Positions 16,834-25,400 of a stretch of 64,000 nucleotides of DNA are shown here, piece by piece. Origin of the DNA: Streptomyces gobiensis (GTDB lineage Bacteria > Actinomycetota > Actinomycetes > Streptomycetales > Streptomycetaceae); NCBI RefSeq assembly GCF_021216675.1, contig NZ_CP086120.1, positions 620,001 through 684,000 of the forward strand. Reading direction: 5' to 3'. Within the stretch, counting starts at the first letter, position 1; each line of letters starts with the position of its first letter. Below the pieces are notes generated by a model. That model was not told the origin of the DNA. It saw only the letters and a list, made by a program, of their open reading frames with translations, and did not search any database. A program made the position numbers and the translations under genes.

Positions 16834-18939
16834 CTATGGCTGGCGCGGCTTGCCCACGCGCTCCTCGATGGCCCGCACCGCCGCACGGTGTGCACCGGCC
16901 GTCTCCTCGTCTCCCGCCTCCTCGGCCAGCTCGGCGAGCACCAGGCGTACGCGGGTCTCCTCGAAGTCGGAGCCGCGCCGCTGGGCGCTGGCCAGGGCTT
17001 CCTCGGCCAGCTCGATGGCCCGTCCCCGGTCGGTCCGGTTGCCGATCCGGCGCAGCACCTTGCTCAGCTCGAAGGCGGTACGGCCGGTCATCCGTTCGCG
17101 CCGCTGTTCCCGTGCCATCTGATGGGCCCGCGACAGCAGCTCGGCGGCGCGCTCCAGTTCGCCCAGCTGGGCGGTGGCCTTGCCGAGCAGATGAGTCTGC
17201 AGCAGCACCCCGTAGGCGTTCCCGATCTCCTCATGGATCCGCCGGGACGCCGTGAAGTCCTCGACGGCGCCCGCCCAGTCGCCGCCCGCGGAGCGCAGCT
17301 TGCCGCGGAACTCCAGCGTCGAGGCACACAGCTTGCGTTCCCCCGCCAGCATTCCGGCCTCCACCGCCCGCACCGCGGGTGCCAGCTCCCGCCGGGCCTC
17401 CTCCCACCGTCCGACCTCCCACAGCGGGCGTGCCAGTTGACAACGCATCCGCACCTGTGCGGGGAGGTGTTCCGCCCGCTGGGCCGCCGCCAGGCCGGTG
17501 CGGAAGGCGTCGATGGCGTCGGCGTAGCGGCGGTGGTCCATGAAGTGAGTCCACAGCGGCTCGCACAGCGACCAGGCGTCGGTGTCGTCCTCGGCGTCGT
17601 AGGCGAGCCGTACGCAGCCGTACAGCACCAGCCGCTCCGCGTCCAGCCAGCGAGCCGCGTCCGCTGTGCTCCCCAAGGGCACATCCGGTGCGTACGGGAG
17701 CTCGGGCACGGGCTTCGCCAAGCGCATCCGCTGCCTGGACATGAGCACATCGGCCCGTTCGGCCTGCCGCCGGTACCAGCGCACGATGCGGCGGCGTGCC
17801 TGTCCGGCCTCCGCCGCGTCGCCATGCTGCCGGGCGCGGCGGTGCGCGTGTGCCCTCAGCAGCGCGTGCATACGGAGGCGCTCACCGCTTTCCAGCAAGC
17901 TGGCCGTCTCCAGCTCGTCGAGCGCGTCGGCGGCGGCGTCCGCCCCTTCACCGAGTACGGCGGCTGCCGCCTGCTCGGTGAAGTCCGGGCCGGGGTGTTC
18001 AGCCAGCAGCCGGTACAGCCGGGCGGCGGATGGGCTGAGGTCCTGGTACGCCGCGTCCCACACCGCTTCCACCACGGGCAGCCCTTTCTCGTCCAGCTCG
18101 GCGGCGAGTTCGGCCACCAGCCGCGCAGGGCGGCGTCGGCGGTGCCGGCGAATCCACTCCCCCGCCACATGGAGGGCGGCGGGCAGACCGCCGCAGAGCC
18201 GGGCGAGCTGGATCGCGGTCTCCGGCTCCGTGGTGAGCCGGGAATCGTCGGCGATACGCTGGAGCAGCACGACCGCGTCCTCGTCGCTGAACGGGCCAAG
18301 GGGAACGGTCAGGGCGCTGTACAGATCGTGCAGCTGGTGGTGGCTGATGGCGACCACGACGCTCTCGGCGGAGACGGGCAGCAACTGCTCAACCTCGTCG
18401 ACGTGGCGGACGTTGTCGAGGATGACGACCAGCCGCCTGCCCGCGGTGAGCTCACGGTACTGCCTGGTACGGGCGGCGAAGCTCCGCTCCAGCCAGGGTT
18501 CTCGCACATGGAGTGAGCGCAGCAGCTCCGCCAGGACGTCCGAGATCTCCACCGACCCGTCGCGTCGCAGGTCGTCCAGGTCGATATAAAGGGCGCCTTC
18601 GGTGTGGCAGTTCTCAAGCCTGTGGCCTGTGCGCACCCCGAGTGCGCTCTTTCCTACGCCGCCCATTCCGGTGACCGAGATGATCAAGGGGCGTACGGTC
18701 CGGCCTGGCTGGCTCGTGAGCGCCTGGACGGCCTGGAAGATCCTGGCCTGCTCGGCGTCGCGGTCGTGGAAGTGCGCTCTCTCGGCCGGCAACTGATATG
18801 ACGGCGGATTGACATCGCGGGACGAAGGATCTGGCGCGGCTGCGTGCACATGCTGGTGGAGCGCGTCGATCCGCCCGGCCTGAATGACCGTCTCAGCCCT
18901 GGCCTGACCGCCCATGCTGTTCCGCGTCTCATCTGTCAC
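16834..18939 (-). CDS. NB-ARC STAND ATPase with C-terminal TPR array
   Basis: 701 residues from ATG 18939. The N terminus (GGQARAETVIQAGRID) is a leader typical of Streptomyces NB-ARC proteins. The STAND NTPase domain has Walker A GMGGVGKS (91-98), Walker B RLVVILDN (about 169-176) and a GLPAALHVAG box equivalent to the plant and APAF-1 GLPLA motif. A winged-helix region follows, and from about residue 400 an array of TPR-like helices (for example AIDAFRTGLAAAQRAEH and RAAELLSRAHQMAREQ). STAND proteins are ATP-driven switches that oligomerise on ligand binding and act as regulators or defence sensors. No effector domain is fused, so signalling would go through a partner. Convergent with the preceding gene (8-bp gap). 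Confidence 0.9.
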   Translation of the reverse strand: MTDETRNSMGGQARAETVIQAGRIDALHQHVHAAAPDPSSRDVNPPSYQLPAERAHFHDRDAEQARIFQAVQALTSQPGRTVRPLIISVTGMGGVGKSALGVRTGHRLENCHTEGALYIDLDDLRRDGSVEISDVLAELLRSLHVREPWLERSFAARTRQYRELTAGRRLVVILDNVRHVDEVEQLLPVSAESVVVAISHHQLHDLYSALTVPLGPFSDEDAVVLLQRIADDSRLTTEPETAIQLARLCGGLPAALHVAGEWIRRHRRRRPARLVAELAAELDEKGLPVVEAVWDAAYQDLSPSAARLYRLLAEHPGPDFTEQAAAAVLGEGADAAADALDELETASLLESGERLRMHALLRAHAHRRARQHGDAAEAGQARRRIVRWYRRQAERADVLMSRQRMRLAKPVPELPYAPDVPLGSTADAARWLDAERLVLYGCVRLAYDAEDDTDAWSLCEPLWTHFMDHRRYADAIDAFRTGLAAAQRAEHLPAQVRMRCQLARPLWEVGRWEEARRELAPAVRAVEAGMLAGERKLCASTLEFRGKLRSAGGDWAGAVEDFTASRRIHEEIGNAYGVLLQTHLLGKATAQLGELERAAELLSRAHQMAREQRRERMTGRTAFELSKVLRRIGNRTDRGRAIELAEEALASAQRRGSDFEETRVRLVLAELAEEAGDEETAGAHRAAVRAIEERVGKPRQP

Positions 18940-18990
18940 GGCTCAACTGTAGGTCCGGCAAGGCTTCTTAGACACGTACAGGTTGGTGGC

Positions 18991-19030
18991 GCGGTGCTCC
19001 CCGCCCGGGGAGGTGGGCGGGGAGCACCGC
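18991..19030 (-). terminator. 16-bp perfect hairpin downstream of the I36 inhibitor gene
   Basis: GCGGTGCTCCCCGCCC pairs with GGGCGGGGAGCACCGC around an 8-base loop. It lies 49 bp past the stop of the secreted inhibitor gene and upstream of the NB-ARC gene, all on the minus strand, so it should end the inhibitor transcript. There is no clear U-run, as is usual in Streptomyces. Confidence 0.8.
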
Positions 19031-19078
19031 GTTCTCAGGTGACGGGCCGGGGGAGGTGGCCCGGCACCCGGGAATCGG

Positions 19079-19507
19079 TCAGCACCTGCGGTCCACCGCG
19101 TCGATGCGGCTGCCGAACTTGCCGCCCCACTTGTAGGACCTGGAGAAGTCCCCGGAGTTCACCGTGCGGCGCTCCTTGGGCTTCCAGTCGATGAAGCAGC
19201 CGGGAGCGTTGGCGTAGAAGGAGCCCACGTTGTCGTGCAGGTACTTCGGCATGTTGCGGTAGCCGTTCGAGGGCATCCAGCGCCAGGGGGTGCCGCGGAA
19301 GTCCCGGTCCCGCCAGAAGCAGATCTCCCCGCGGCCGCACTGGGCGGCCGCGCGCTGGAGGGCCTGTGTGCTGGGGGCCGCTTCGGCGTCCGGTGCGGCG
19401 GTGGCCGCCGTTGCCGTGGCCGCCGTTGCCGTGGTCGCGCCGAGCAGTGGGCTGCTCAGTGCGAGAACCATGAGCGCGCCGATGAGGCGGGGTCGCGTCC
19501 TGGACAT
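19079..19507 (-). CDS. Secreted peptidase inhibitor, family I36-like
   Basis: 142 residues from ATG 19507, with a GGGAGGAAG ribosome binding site. A Sec signal peptide is clear (MSRTRPRLIGALMVLALSSPLLGATTATA). The mature part carries CGRGEICFWRDRDFRGTPW, N-V-G-S-F-Y-A-N and a C-terminal Cys, matching the small beta-crystallin-like fold of Streptomyces metalloproteinase inhibitors (MEROPS I36) and their relatives. Four cysteines suggest two disulphides. Inhibition of an extracellular protease is the family role, but the target is unknown. It is transcribed divergently from the ECF sigma gene across about 200 bp that must hold both promoters. Confidence 0.8.
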   Translation of the reverse strand: MSRTRPRLIGALMVLALSSPLLGATTATAATATAATAAPDAEAAPSTQALQRAAAQCGRGEICFWRDRDFRGTPWRWMPSNGYRNMPKYLHDNVGSFYANAPGCFIDWKPKERRTVNSGDFSRSYKWGGKFGSRIDAVDRRC

Positions 19508-19706
19508 GTTCTTCCTCCCGTTCCCCCGAGGGGGGTTGGTGTCGGTCGTGTTGTCCGTCGTGTTGTTGGTCTCTTCGTGGCCGGCCACCCCACACACGAA
19601 TGGCGACCGTGGTTCGTATGACACCTCCAGGCCGATTCGCTGGAACGGGTGAAGTGGTGGAAAGTGGGGTTAGTTGCTCTGGTCTTGAGCCACCCGGGGG
19701 TTGATG

Positions 19707-20279
19707 ATGGGACGTTGGCAACGTGGGGAGACGCCATTGCGAACGGGCGGGGTCTGCGATGGGGATGCTGAAGCCGACTCGAATCAGTCCTTCGATACGG
19801 TCTTCTGCTCGCTGCTGCCCCGGCTCTACCGCAGAGCCACCCTGCTGTCCGGGGGGACGCACTCGGCGGAGGACCTGGTGCATGACACTTATCTGAAGCT
19901 CGCCGCCCGGCCGGGGCGGCTGCCCGCGCACCCGGAGCCGTACGCCTACGCTTTCGCGACGCTGATGAGCGTCGTACGGGATGCCTGGCGGCGGGACCGC
20001 AAGCATGTGCTGGTGGCCGATGTGGATGTGGCGCAGGGCGGCTGGGACGGCGGGCTGGAGCAGCGGACCGCCGAACTGGAGACGATACGGCTGCTGGGGC
20101 AGTTGTCGGTCCGGCAGGCGGGAGTGGTCATTCTGGTCGACCTCGACGGGTACACCATCGACCAGGCCGCGAGCATTCTGCGGGTTCACCGGGGGACGGC
20201 CGCCCGTCAGCGGACCCGGGCGCTGGACAAGCTCCGGCGCGTTCTCAATGTGCCGGAAGGGCAGGGTCGGTCGGCATGA
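19707..20279 (+). CDS. ECF-type RNA polymerase sigma factor
   Basis: About 190 residues; ATG 19707 is favoured because GGGGG lies six bases upstream (TTG 19701 and ATG 19704 are in frame). Region 2 is seen as FDTVFCSLLPRLYRRATLLSG..SAEDLVHDTYLKL. Region 4 is the C-terminal HTH (LSVRQAGVVILVDLDGYTIDQAASILRVHRGTAARQRTRALDKLRR). Region 3 is absent, as expected for ECF sigma factors. Its stop overlaps the start of a membrane anti-sigma-like gene (ATGA, 20276-20279), which indicates translational coupling. The regulon is unknown; the divergent secreted inhibitor is an obvious candidate. Confidence 0.9.
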   Translation: MGRWQRGETPLRTGGVCDGDAEADSNQSFDTVFCSLLPRLYRRATLLSGGTHSAEDLVHDTYLKLAARPGRLPAHPEPYAYAFATLMSVVRDAWRRDRKHVLVADVDVAQGGWDGGLEQRTAELETIRLLGQLSVRQAGVVILVDLDGYTIDQAASILRVHRGTAARQRTRALDKLRRVLNVPEGQGRSA

Positions 20280-20890
20280 AACGTGAGATCTCGCGTGATG
20301 AGGCGGCGGCGCTGCTGCGGGAGCGTCTGCGGGAGGCGGACGAGTGCATTGAGGTGCCGCCTGGGTTGTGGGATCGGGTCCGTACCGCGCCGGATGCCGT
20401 GGCGGGTCCGGTCACAGCGCGCCGTTCCTGGTTCCGGCCGCGGCTTGTCGTGGCGGGGGTGGGGCTGCTCGTCATGGTGGCGGTGGGTGCCGTGAGCGCC
20501 GGTGCCTGGTGGCTGGTGGGCCCTGGTTCGGCGCCGGACCCGGCTTCCGGGCCGAGGGCGGTCGTATTGACCGTTCACAATGCGGAGGTCCCGTGCCGCC
20601 CGTTGCGTACCCAGGAGTGTGCGCTGCGGCTGGCCCGTGACCCGTACGCCGTTTATGCGGGCAGCGGCAATGCGGCGGGCAAGGTCTGGCACCGGGACCG
20701 GCTGAGCGCGGAGTGCGTGGTCACCGATGGCACTCTGGTCAGGGACGAGAGCGGGATGACCTCCACCCGGTGGTACCGGGTGACCACCGGGGATGGTGTG
20801 CGCGGCTGGCTGCCGGGGGTCCGTACGCGTAATACGGCCGAGGTCCGTGAATGTGCGGAGGACGAAGTGCCGGGGGCGCTCACGCCGTAG
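20276..20890 (+). CDS. Single-pass membrane protein, probable anti-sigma factor
   Basis: 204 residues, starting inside the sigma gene's stop (ATGA overlap). A cytoplasmic N-terminal helical region of about 50 residues (ISRDEAAALLRERLREADE) precedes one transmembrane helix (about 56-80, LVVAGVGLLVMVAVGAVSAG). The extracytoplasmic part holds two cysteines (VPCRPLRTQECALRL) and a small beta domain resembling bacterial SH3 (STRWYRVTTGDGVRGWLPG). The arrangement suits a regulator that holds the sigma factor and senses an external signal, possibly cell wall. No zinc-binding anti-sigma motif (HxxxCxxC) is present, so the class is atypical. Confidence 0.75.
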   Translation: MKREISRDEAAALLRERLREADECIEVPPGLWDRVRTAPDAVAGPVTARRSWFRPRLVVAGVGLLVMVAVGAVSAGAWWLVGPGSAPDPASGPRAVVLTVHNAEVPCRPLRTQECALRLARDPYAVYAGSGNAAGKVWHRDRLSAECVVTDGTLVRDESGMTSTRWYRVTTGDGVRGWLPGVRTRNTAEVRECAEDEVPGALTP

Positions 20891-20919
20891 TCCCACGCCA
20901 CGGCTTGTGGCTGCCACCG

Positions 20920-21651
20920 CTACTTCGGGGCGCTGAAGCGGGGTGGGGCTTCGGTGGGGGCGGCGTCGCCGGTGGGGAGCTGCTGGGCCGGGCAGGTGGT
21001 CAGGACGCGGGACATGGCCCTCTTCTCGGCGGCGGTGACCCACAGTTCGTACTTCTGCTTCACCGCGATCTGCAGGGCGATGTACTCGCAGCGGAAGGAT
21101 GTGTTGGAGGGGAGCCAGGTGGCCGCGTCGGCGTCGCCCTTCTGGCGGTTGGCGGAGGCCTCGACGGCGAGGAGGTTGAGGGGGTCGTTGGCCAGGGCTA
21201 TGCGCTTGGCGGGGTCCCACCTGTGGGCGCCCTTCTGCCAGGCGTCGCCGAGGGCGACGATATGTTCGATGTCGATCTTGCTGCGGCCCTTCTCGTAGGG
21301 GATCGAGGTGCCGGTGTAGGGGTCGTCGGTGAGGGTGCCGGAGTCGGCCGTGCAGTCGTCGTCGCGGAGCTTCACATCGTCGAGGTCGCGCTGGAGGATG
21401 TCGTCACGGGTGTTGCAGCTGTTGCCGTCGGTGTCGGCCCAGGGGGAACCGAACTTCTTCCGGTCGTAACCGGTCTTGGGAGCACGGCCCTTGACGGTGA
21501 GTTCATCGAGGGCCGCCATGGCCTGACCGGAGCCGGCCGGGGCAGCCGCGTCATCGTCGGATCCGGCCACCTCCTCCACGGCACAGCTGGTGAGGAGCAG
21601 GGCAGCGAGTACGGCGGCAGCGGCAGCACGGGTACGGCTACGCGATATCAA
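20920..21651 (-). CDS. Secreted lipoprotein HNH endonuclease (DUF1524/GmrSD C-terminal type)
   Basis: About 243 residues. The start is uncertain: TTG 21651 gives ISRSRTRAAAAAVLAALLLTSC, a lipoprotein signal with lipobox LTSC, but no strong ribosome binding site. The C-terminal half has the DUF1524 HNH nuclease signature (KIDIEHIVALGDAWQKGAHRW, then LNLLAVEASANRQKGDADAATWLP), with the metal-binding His after Ile-Glu. Four cysteines may form disulphides. Members of this family are extracellular nucleases, or are related to the GmrSD nuclease domain. Here a surface-anchored DNase is inferred. It diverges from the symporter gene across about 190 bp. Confidence 0.8.
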   Translation of the reverse strand: MISRSRTRAAAAAVLAALLLTSCAVEEVAGSDDDAAAPAGSGQAMAALDELTVKGRAPKTGYDRKKFGSPWADTDGNSCNTRDDILQRDLDDVKLRDDDCTADSGTLTDDPYTGTSIPYEKGRSKIDIEHIVALGDAWQKGAHRWDPAKRIALANDPLNLLAVEASANRQKGDADAATWLPSNTSFRCEYIALQIAVKQKYELWVTAAEKRAMSRVLTTCPAQQLPTGDAAPTEAPPRFSAPK

Positions 21652-21841
21652 GAGGCACGTCCAACGAGGCTCAAGGGCGGATGATAGGGCGGCGCGCGCC
21701 CCCGCGTGATCATAAGCGACCGCCAACAGCCTGATGGAGACCACGACTCTCACCATCATGTGATCTGCCATCAGCCACGCAAGCGCTAACTTTCCCGGGG
21801 CCCATTCTGTCCGTCGTAACACGACGTCGGAAGGTAAGCAC

Positions 21842-23230
21842 ATGGACTGGCTCAACGAAATTCTCGAAGAAGCCTCAGGTTATATCTGGGGCCCCTTTAT
21901 CCTCGTCCCGCTCCTGCTGCTGACAGGGCTCTACCTGACCGTGATGCTGCGCGGGCTCCAGTTCCGGAAATTCGGGCCAGCCTTCTATCTGGCGCTGATC
22001 AAGCGTCATGAACCCAGTGAGGACGTCCAGGGCGACATCACACACTTTCAGGCGCTGACCACCGCCCTCGCCGCCACCATCGGCATCGGCAATATCGCCG
22101 GTGTCGCCACCGCCTTCTTCTGGGGCGGCCCCGGTGCGCTGTTCTGGATGTGGCTCACGGGTCTGGTTGGTATGGCTACCAAATACTCCGAAGCCTTCCT
22201 GGGGGTCCGTTTCCGCATCAAGGACGCCGGTGGGCGGATGAGCGGCGGACCCATGCGGTATCTGCGCCACATTCCGGGACATGTGGGGGTGTTCCTCGGT
22301 ATCTTCTTCGCCGTCGCCGCCGCGATCGCCGCCTTCGGTATCGGCAACGGCACCCAGTCCAATACGGTGGCCGGTTCGGCCAACTCCGAATGGGGCGTAC
22401 CGACCTGGCTGACGGGTGTGGTGCTGACCGTCGCCGTGGGGGCGGTCGTCCTCGGCGGCATCAAGGCGATCGGACGCGTTACCGCCGCCTTTGTGCCCTT
22501 TATGGCGGTGTTCTACATTCTCAGCGCCACCGTGCTGATCGCCGCGAATATCTCCGAACTCCCGGCGGCCTTCGCCCTGATCTTCTCGGACGCCTTTACC
22601 GGCACCTCAGCGGTGGGGGGCTTCGCGGGCGTCGGGGTGATGACGGCCATCCGCTACGGCGTGGCGCGCGGCATCTTCTCCAATGAGTCGGGCCTGGGCA
22701 CCGGCGCCATCGCGGCGGCCGCCGCCAAAACCACCCATCCCACCCGCCAGGGCCTGGTCTCCATGACTCAGACCTTTATCGACACCCTGGTCGTGGTCAG
22801 CTTCACCGGTCTGGCCATCGTTGTCACCGGGGTCTGGCGGGCCGAGGACATCCAGCCGGGCGCCCCGATGACGCTGGCCGCCTTCAGTCAGGGCCTGGGC
22901 GTCTGGGCGACCCATCTCATCGTCGTCGCCATCATCTTCTTCGCCGTCTCCACCATCATCGGCTGGAGCTACTACGGCGACCGGTGCATGGAGAGTCTGT
23001 GGGGCATCCGAGCGGTGATGCCCTACCGGATCGCGTTTGTAGCGATGGTGTTCGTCGGTTCGGTGGCGGATCTGGAGACGGTATGGGTGTTCTCCGATGT
23101 CGCCAACGGTCTGATGGCCCTGCCGAACCTCGTCGGACTGATCATTCTGGCGCCGCTGGTGGTCCGGGAGACCAAGGAGTACTTCGATGATCCGGAGAAG
23201 GCGATCGAACGGGCTCAGCAAGAACTCTGA
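21842..23230 (+). CDS. AGCS-family sodium(proton):alanine/glycine symporter
   Basis: 462 residues from ATG 21842, with a GGAAGG site upstream. Eleven or so hydrophobic helices are evident, and family signatures are clear: ALTTALAATIGIGNIAGVATA near residue 75, GPGALFWMWLTGLVGMATKYSEA, and GIFSNESGLGTGAIAAAAA near residue 285. It catalyses cation-coupled uptake of alanine, glycine or related small amino acids across the cytoplasmic membrane. Length and topology are normal for the family. Its stop lies within the first copy of a 16-bp direct repeat, and the next gene (TPR) converges on it. Confidence 0.93.
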   Translation: MDWLNEILEEASGYIWGPFILVPLLLLTGLYLTVMLRGLQFRKFGPAFYLALIKRHEPSEDVQGDITHFQALTTALAATIGIGNIAGVATAFFWGGPGALFWMWLTGLVGMATKYSEAFLGVRFRIKDAGGRMSGGPMRYLRHIPGHVGVFLGIFFAVAAAIAAFGIGNGTQSNTVAGSANSEWGVPTWLTGVVLTVAVGAVVLGGIKAIGRVTAAFVPFMAVFYILSATVLIAANISELPAAFALIFSDAFTGTSAVGGFAGVGVMTAIRYGVARGIFSNESGLGTGAIAAAAAKTTHPTRQGLVSMTQTFIDTLVVVSFTGLAIVVTGVWRAEDIQPGAPMTLAAFSQGLGVWATHLIVVAIIFFAVSTIIGWSYYGDRCMESLWGIRAVMPYRIAFVAMVFVGSVADLETVWVFSDVANGLMALPNLVGLIILAPLVVRETKEYFDDPEKAIERAQQEL

Positions 23231-23260
23231 GGGTACTGGTCAGTGAGGGTACTGGTCAGT
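23229..23260. repeat. Direct duplication of 16 bp (GAGGGTACTGGTCAGT x2)
   Basis: Two exact, adjacent 16-bp copies fill the gap between two convergent genes. The first begins inside the symporter stop codon, and the second contains the stop codon of the TPR gene. A short slippage duplication is the simplest reading. Confidence 0.9.
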
Positions 23261-23615
23261 CGTTGAAGGCCGCCGCGTCCCGGTACTCCGGGCAGGGGTC
23301 GAGGGCCGCAGCCAGCCGGAAGTGGCGCTTGGCCTCAGCGGGGCGGCCCGCCCGCTCCAGAGTGCGGGCGAGGGCGAAGTGCGCGAAGGCGTTGTCCGGC
23401 TCCCGCTCCAGGACCAGCTGGAACTCCAGCTCGGCGGCGCGGAGCTGGGCACCGTGGAAGAACGCCCGGGCGCGCAGCAGCCGGGCCGCGGTGTTCTCGG
23501 GGTGGGCGGTGATGACCGAGTCCAGCAGCTTGACGGCACCGCGCGGATCCTTGGCCGCGAGCAGCTGCTCAGCGGCGCGGAAGTCGATGACGTGCGTTTC
23601 GGGCGTGCGGGACAT
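23256..23615 (-). CDS. Small TPR protein
   Basis: 119 residues from ATG 23615 (MSRTPETHVIDFRAAEQLL), with GAGGAGG eight bases upstream. Almost the whole protein is three tetratricopeptide repeats (AVKLLDSVITAHPENTAARLLRARAFF, AELEFQLVLEREPDNAFAHFALARTLE, AEAKRHFRLAAALDP). No other domain is present. It is commonly found just downstream of coaE in Streptomyces, on the same strand, as here. A scaffold role is implied, but the partner is unknown. Confidence 0.85.
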   Translation of the reverse strand: MSRTPETHVIDFRAAEQLLAAKDPRGAVKLLDSVITAHPENTAARLLRARAFFHGAQLRAAELEFQLVLEREPDNAFAHFALARTLERAGRPAEAKRHFRLAAALDPCPEYRDAAAFND

Positions 23616-23679
23616 GGGTCGCCTCCTCTGAGTGGGACAACAGCCGTGTCTGACGATGCATTCCCCCCGGGCCCTGCCT

Positions 23680-24273
23680 TCAGGCGCGCTCGCAAAGCTG
23701 TTCCCAGACCTTGCGGACCTGAGGTTCGAGCGCGTCAAGCGGGCCGTTGTTGTCGATGACCAAGTCAGCGATGGCCAGCCGCTGCTCGCGGCTTGCCTGG
23801 GCGGCCATCCGGGAGCGGGCCTCCTCCGGCGTCATACCGCGCAGCCGCACCAGCCGGTCCAACTGGGTCTCCGGGGCGGCGTCGACGACCACGACCACGT
23901 CGTAGAGCGCCGCCAGGTCGTTCTCCGCGAGGAGAGGGACATCGTGGACCACCACGGCGTCATCCCCCGCCGCGCTCTCCAGCTCCGCGGAGCGGGCGCC
24001 GACCCGTGGGTGGACGATGGCGTTGAGCACGCGGAGCTTCTCCGGGTCGCTGAAGACGATACGGCCCAGCTGTGGGCGGTCGATCCAGCCGTCATCCTGC
24101 AGGATGTCCGTACCGAACTCGGCCACCACCGCGGCATGCCCTGAGGTACCCGGCTCCACGACCTCCCGGGCGATGCGGTCCGCGTCGATGATCACGGCGC
24201 CGTACGACGCCAGCAACCGCGACACCTCACTCTTGCCCGAGCCGATGCCCCCGGTCAGTCCCACTTTCACCAT
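23680..24273 (-). CDS. coaE: Dephospho-CoA kinase
   Basis: 197 residues from ATG 24273. CoaE catalyses the last step of coenzyme A synthesis, phosphorylating the 3'-hydroxyl of dephospho-CoA with ATP in the cytoplasm. The P-loop [15 protein letters not shown] is at the N terminus. [13 protein letters not shown], the LNAIVHPRV helix and HDVPLLAEN complete the family pattern, and the C-terminal lid helices are present. Length is normal for the single-domain form. It sits between the TPR and PAC2 genes in the usual Streptomyces order. Confidence 0.95.
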   Translation of the reverse strand: MVKVGLTGGIGSGKSEVSRLLASYGAVIIDADRIAREVVEPGTSGHAAVVAEFGTDILQDDGWIDRPQLGRIVFSDPEKLRVLNAIVHPRVGARSAELESAAGDDAVVVHDVPLLAENDLAALYDVVVVVDAAPETQLDRLVRLRGMTPEEARSRMAAQASREQRLAIADLVIDNNGPLDALEPQVRKVWEQLCERA

Positions 24274-24296
24274 GGGCTCACCCTACGATGTGCGCC

Positions 24297-25256
24297 TCAC
24301 CGCTCGGCATCGCCGCCGCCCTCGCGTTCGCGGTCGGCGAGGAACCGCTCGAAGACATCGCCGAGTTCATCGGCGGAGGGCAGCTCCGCGGGCTCGGCGA
24401 CGAGATTGCCGCGGGCGGCTGCCCCGGCGATGGCGTCGTACTGCTGCTCAAGGCCGCGGACGACCGAGACCAGCTCCTCATCGCCCTCGGCGAGCTGGCG
24501 CTCAATCTCATTCTGCGTCCTGTGTGCCTCGGTGCGCAGTGTGTGGGCGACGCCCGGGAGAACCAGGCCGGTCGCTGACGTAATCGCCTCGACGGCGACC
24601 AGGGCGGCGTCAGGGTAGGTGGAGCGGGCGATGTAGTGCGGCACGTGGGCGGCGACGCCCAGCACATCGTGTCCGGACTCGGTGAGCCGCAGCTCCAGCA
24701 GCGCGGCGGCGCTGCCGGGCACCTGGGCCTCATCGAACAGGCCCTGATGGCCGGGCACCAGCTCGGCACGGTTGCCATGCGGGGTGAGGCCGACGGGGCG
24801 GGTGTGCGGGACGCCCATGGGGATGCCGTGGAAGGTGACCGCGAGCCGCACCCCGAGCCGCTCGACCATTTCCCGCACGGCGGAGGTGAACAGCTCCCAC
24901 TGCACATCGGGCTCCGGGCCGGAGAGCAGCAGGAACGGCGCGCCCGTCGCATCGTGGACGAGGCGCAGCTCCAGCCGGGGTGTCTCATACGCGACCCACC
25001 GGTCCCGCCGGAAGGTCATCACGGGCCGTCGCGCCCGGTAGTCGATGAGGCGGTCGATGTCGAAGCGGGCGACGGTCAGATGGGGCTGGCCGTCCAGCAG
25101 CCGGTGGACGATCTGCTCGCCGGTGTCGCCGGCGTCGATGAAGCCCTCGAAGTGGTAAAGCATCACCAGCCCGGCGCCGACGCCGTGGTCGATGATCTCG
25201 TCGACCGCCCGGAGCCCGCTGGGCTCCCATTCGTACAACTCGCGCGCTTCCAGCAC
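24297..25256 (-). CDS. PAC2-family protein
   Basis: 319 residues from ATG 25256. The fold is that of archaeal and actinobacterial PAC2 (proteasome assembly chaperone 2-like) proteins: [56 protein letters not shown], and [13 protein letters not shown] with [16 protein letters not shown]. The role in bacteria is not settled; some actinobacterial PAC2 genes occur near proteasome or translation genes. Here it lies beside coaE and rpsA. An 8-bp inverted repeat sits about 30 bp before the start. Confidence 0.9.
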   Translation of the reverse strand: MLEARELYEWEPSGLRAVDEIIDHGVGAGLVMLYHFEGFIDAGDTGEQIVHRLLDGQPHLTVARFDIDRLIDYRARRPVMTFRRDRWVAYETPRLELRLVHDATGAPFLLLSGPEPDVQWELFTSAVREMVERLGVRLAVTFHGIPMGVPHTRPVGLTPHGNRAELVPGHQGLFDEAQVPGSAAALLELRLTESGHDVLGVAAHVPHYIARSTYPDAALVAVEAITSATGLVLPGVAHTLRTEAHRTQNEIERQLAEGDEELVSVVRGLEQQYDAIAGAAARGNLVAEPAELPSADELGDVFERFLADREREGGGDAER

Positions 25257-25287
25257 TGGTGTCGCCCCTCCTGGTCGTTCCCATCAT

Positions 25288-25305
25288 GCCCAACGTCCGT
25301 TGGGC
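25288..25305. promoter_or_regulatory. 8-bp inverted repeat upstream of PAC2
   Basis: GCCCAACG-TC-CGTTGGGC is a perfect dyad 32 bp before the PAC2 start codon. Position suits an operator or a leader hairpin. No regulator gene is adjacent, so the function is open. Confidence 0.4.
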
Positions 25306-25400
25306 AGGGGGCATTCCCGGTTTCCCGGCGGTGTCGCTGTCGCGGCTCCGCAGCGTGGGGGGTTCTCCCCTATCCCACCCCTTCCCGAAACTGGGGGCTA

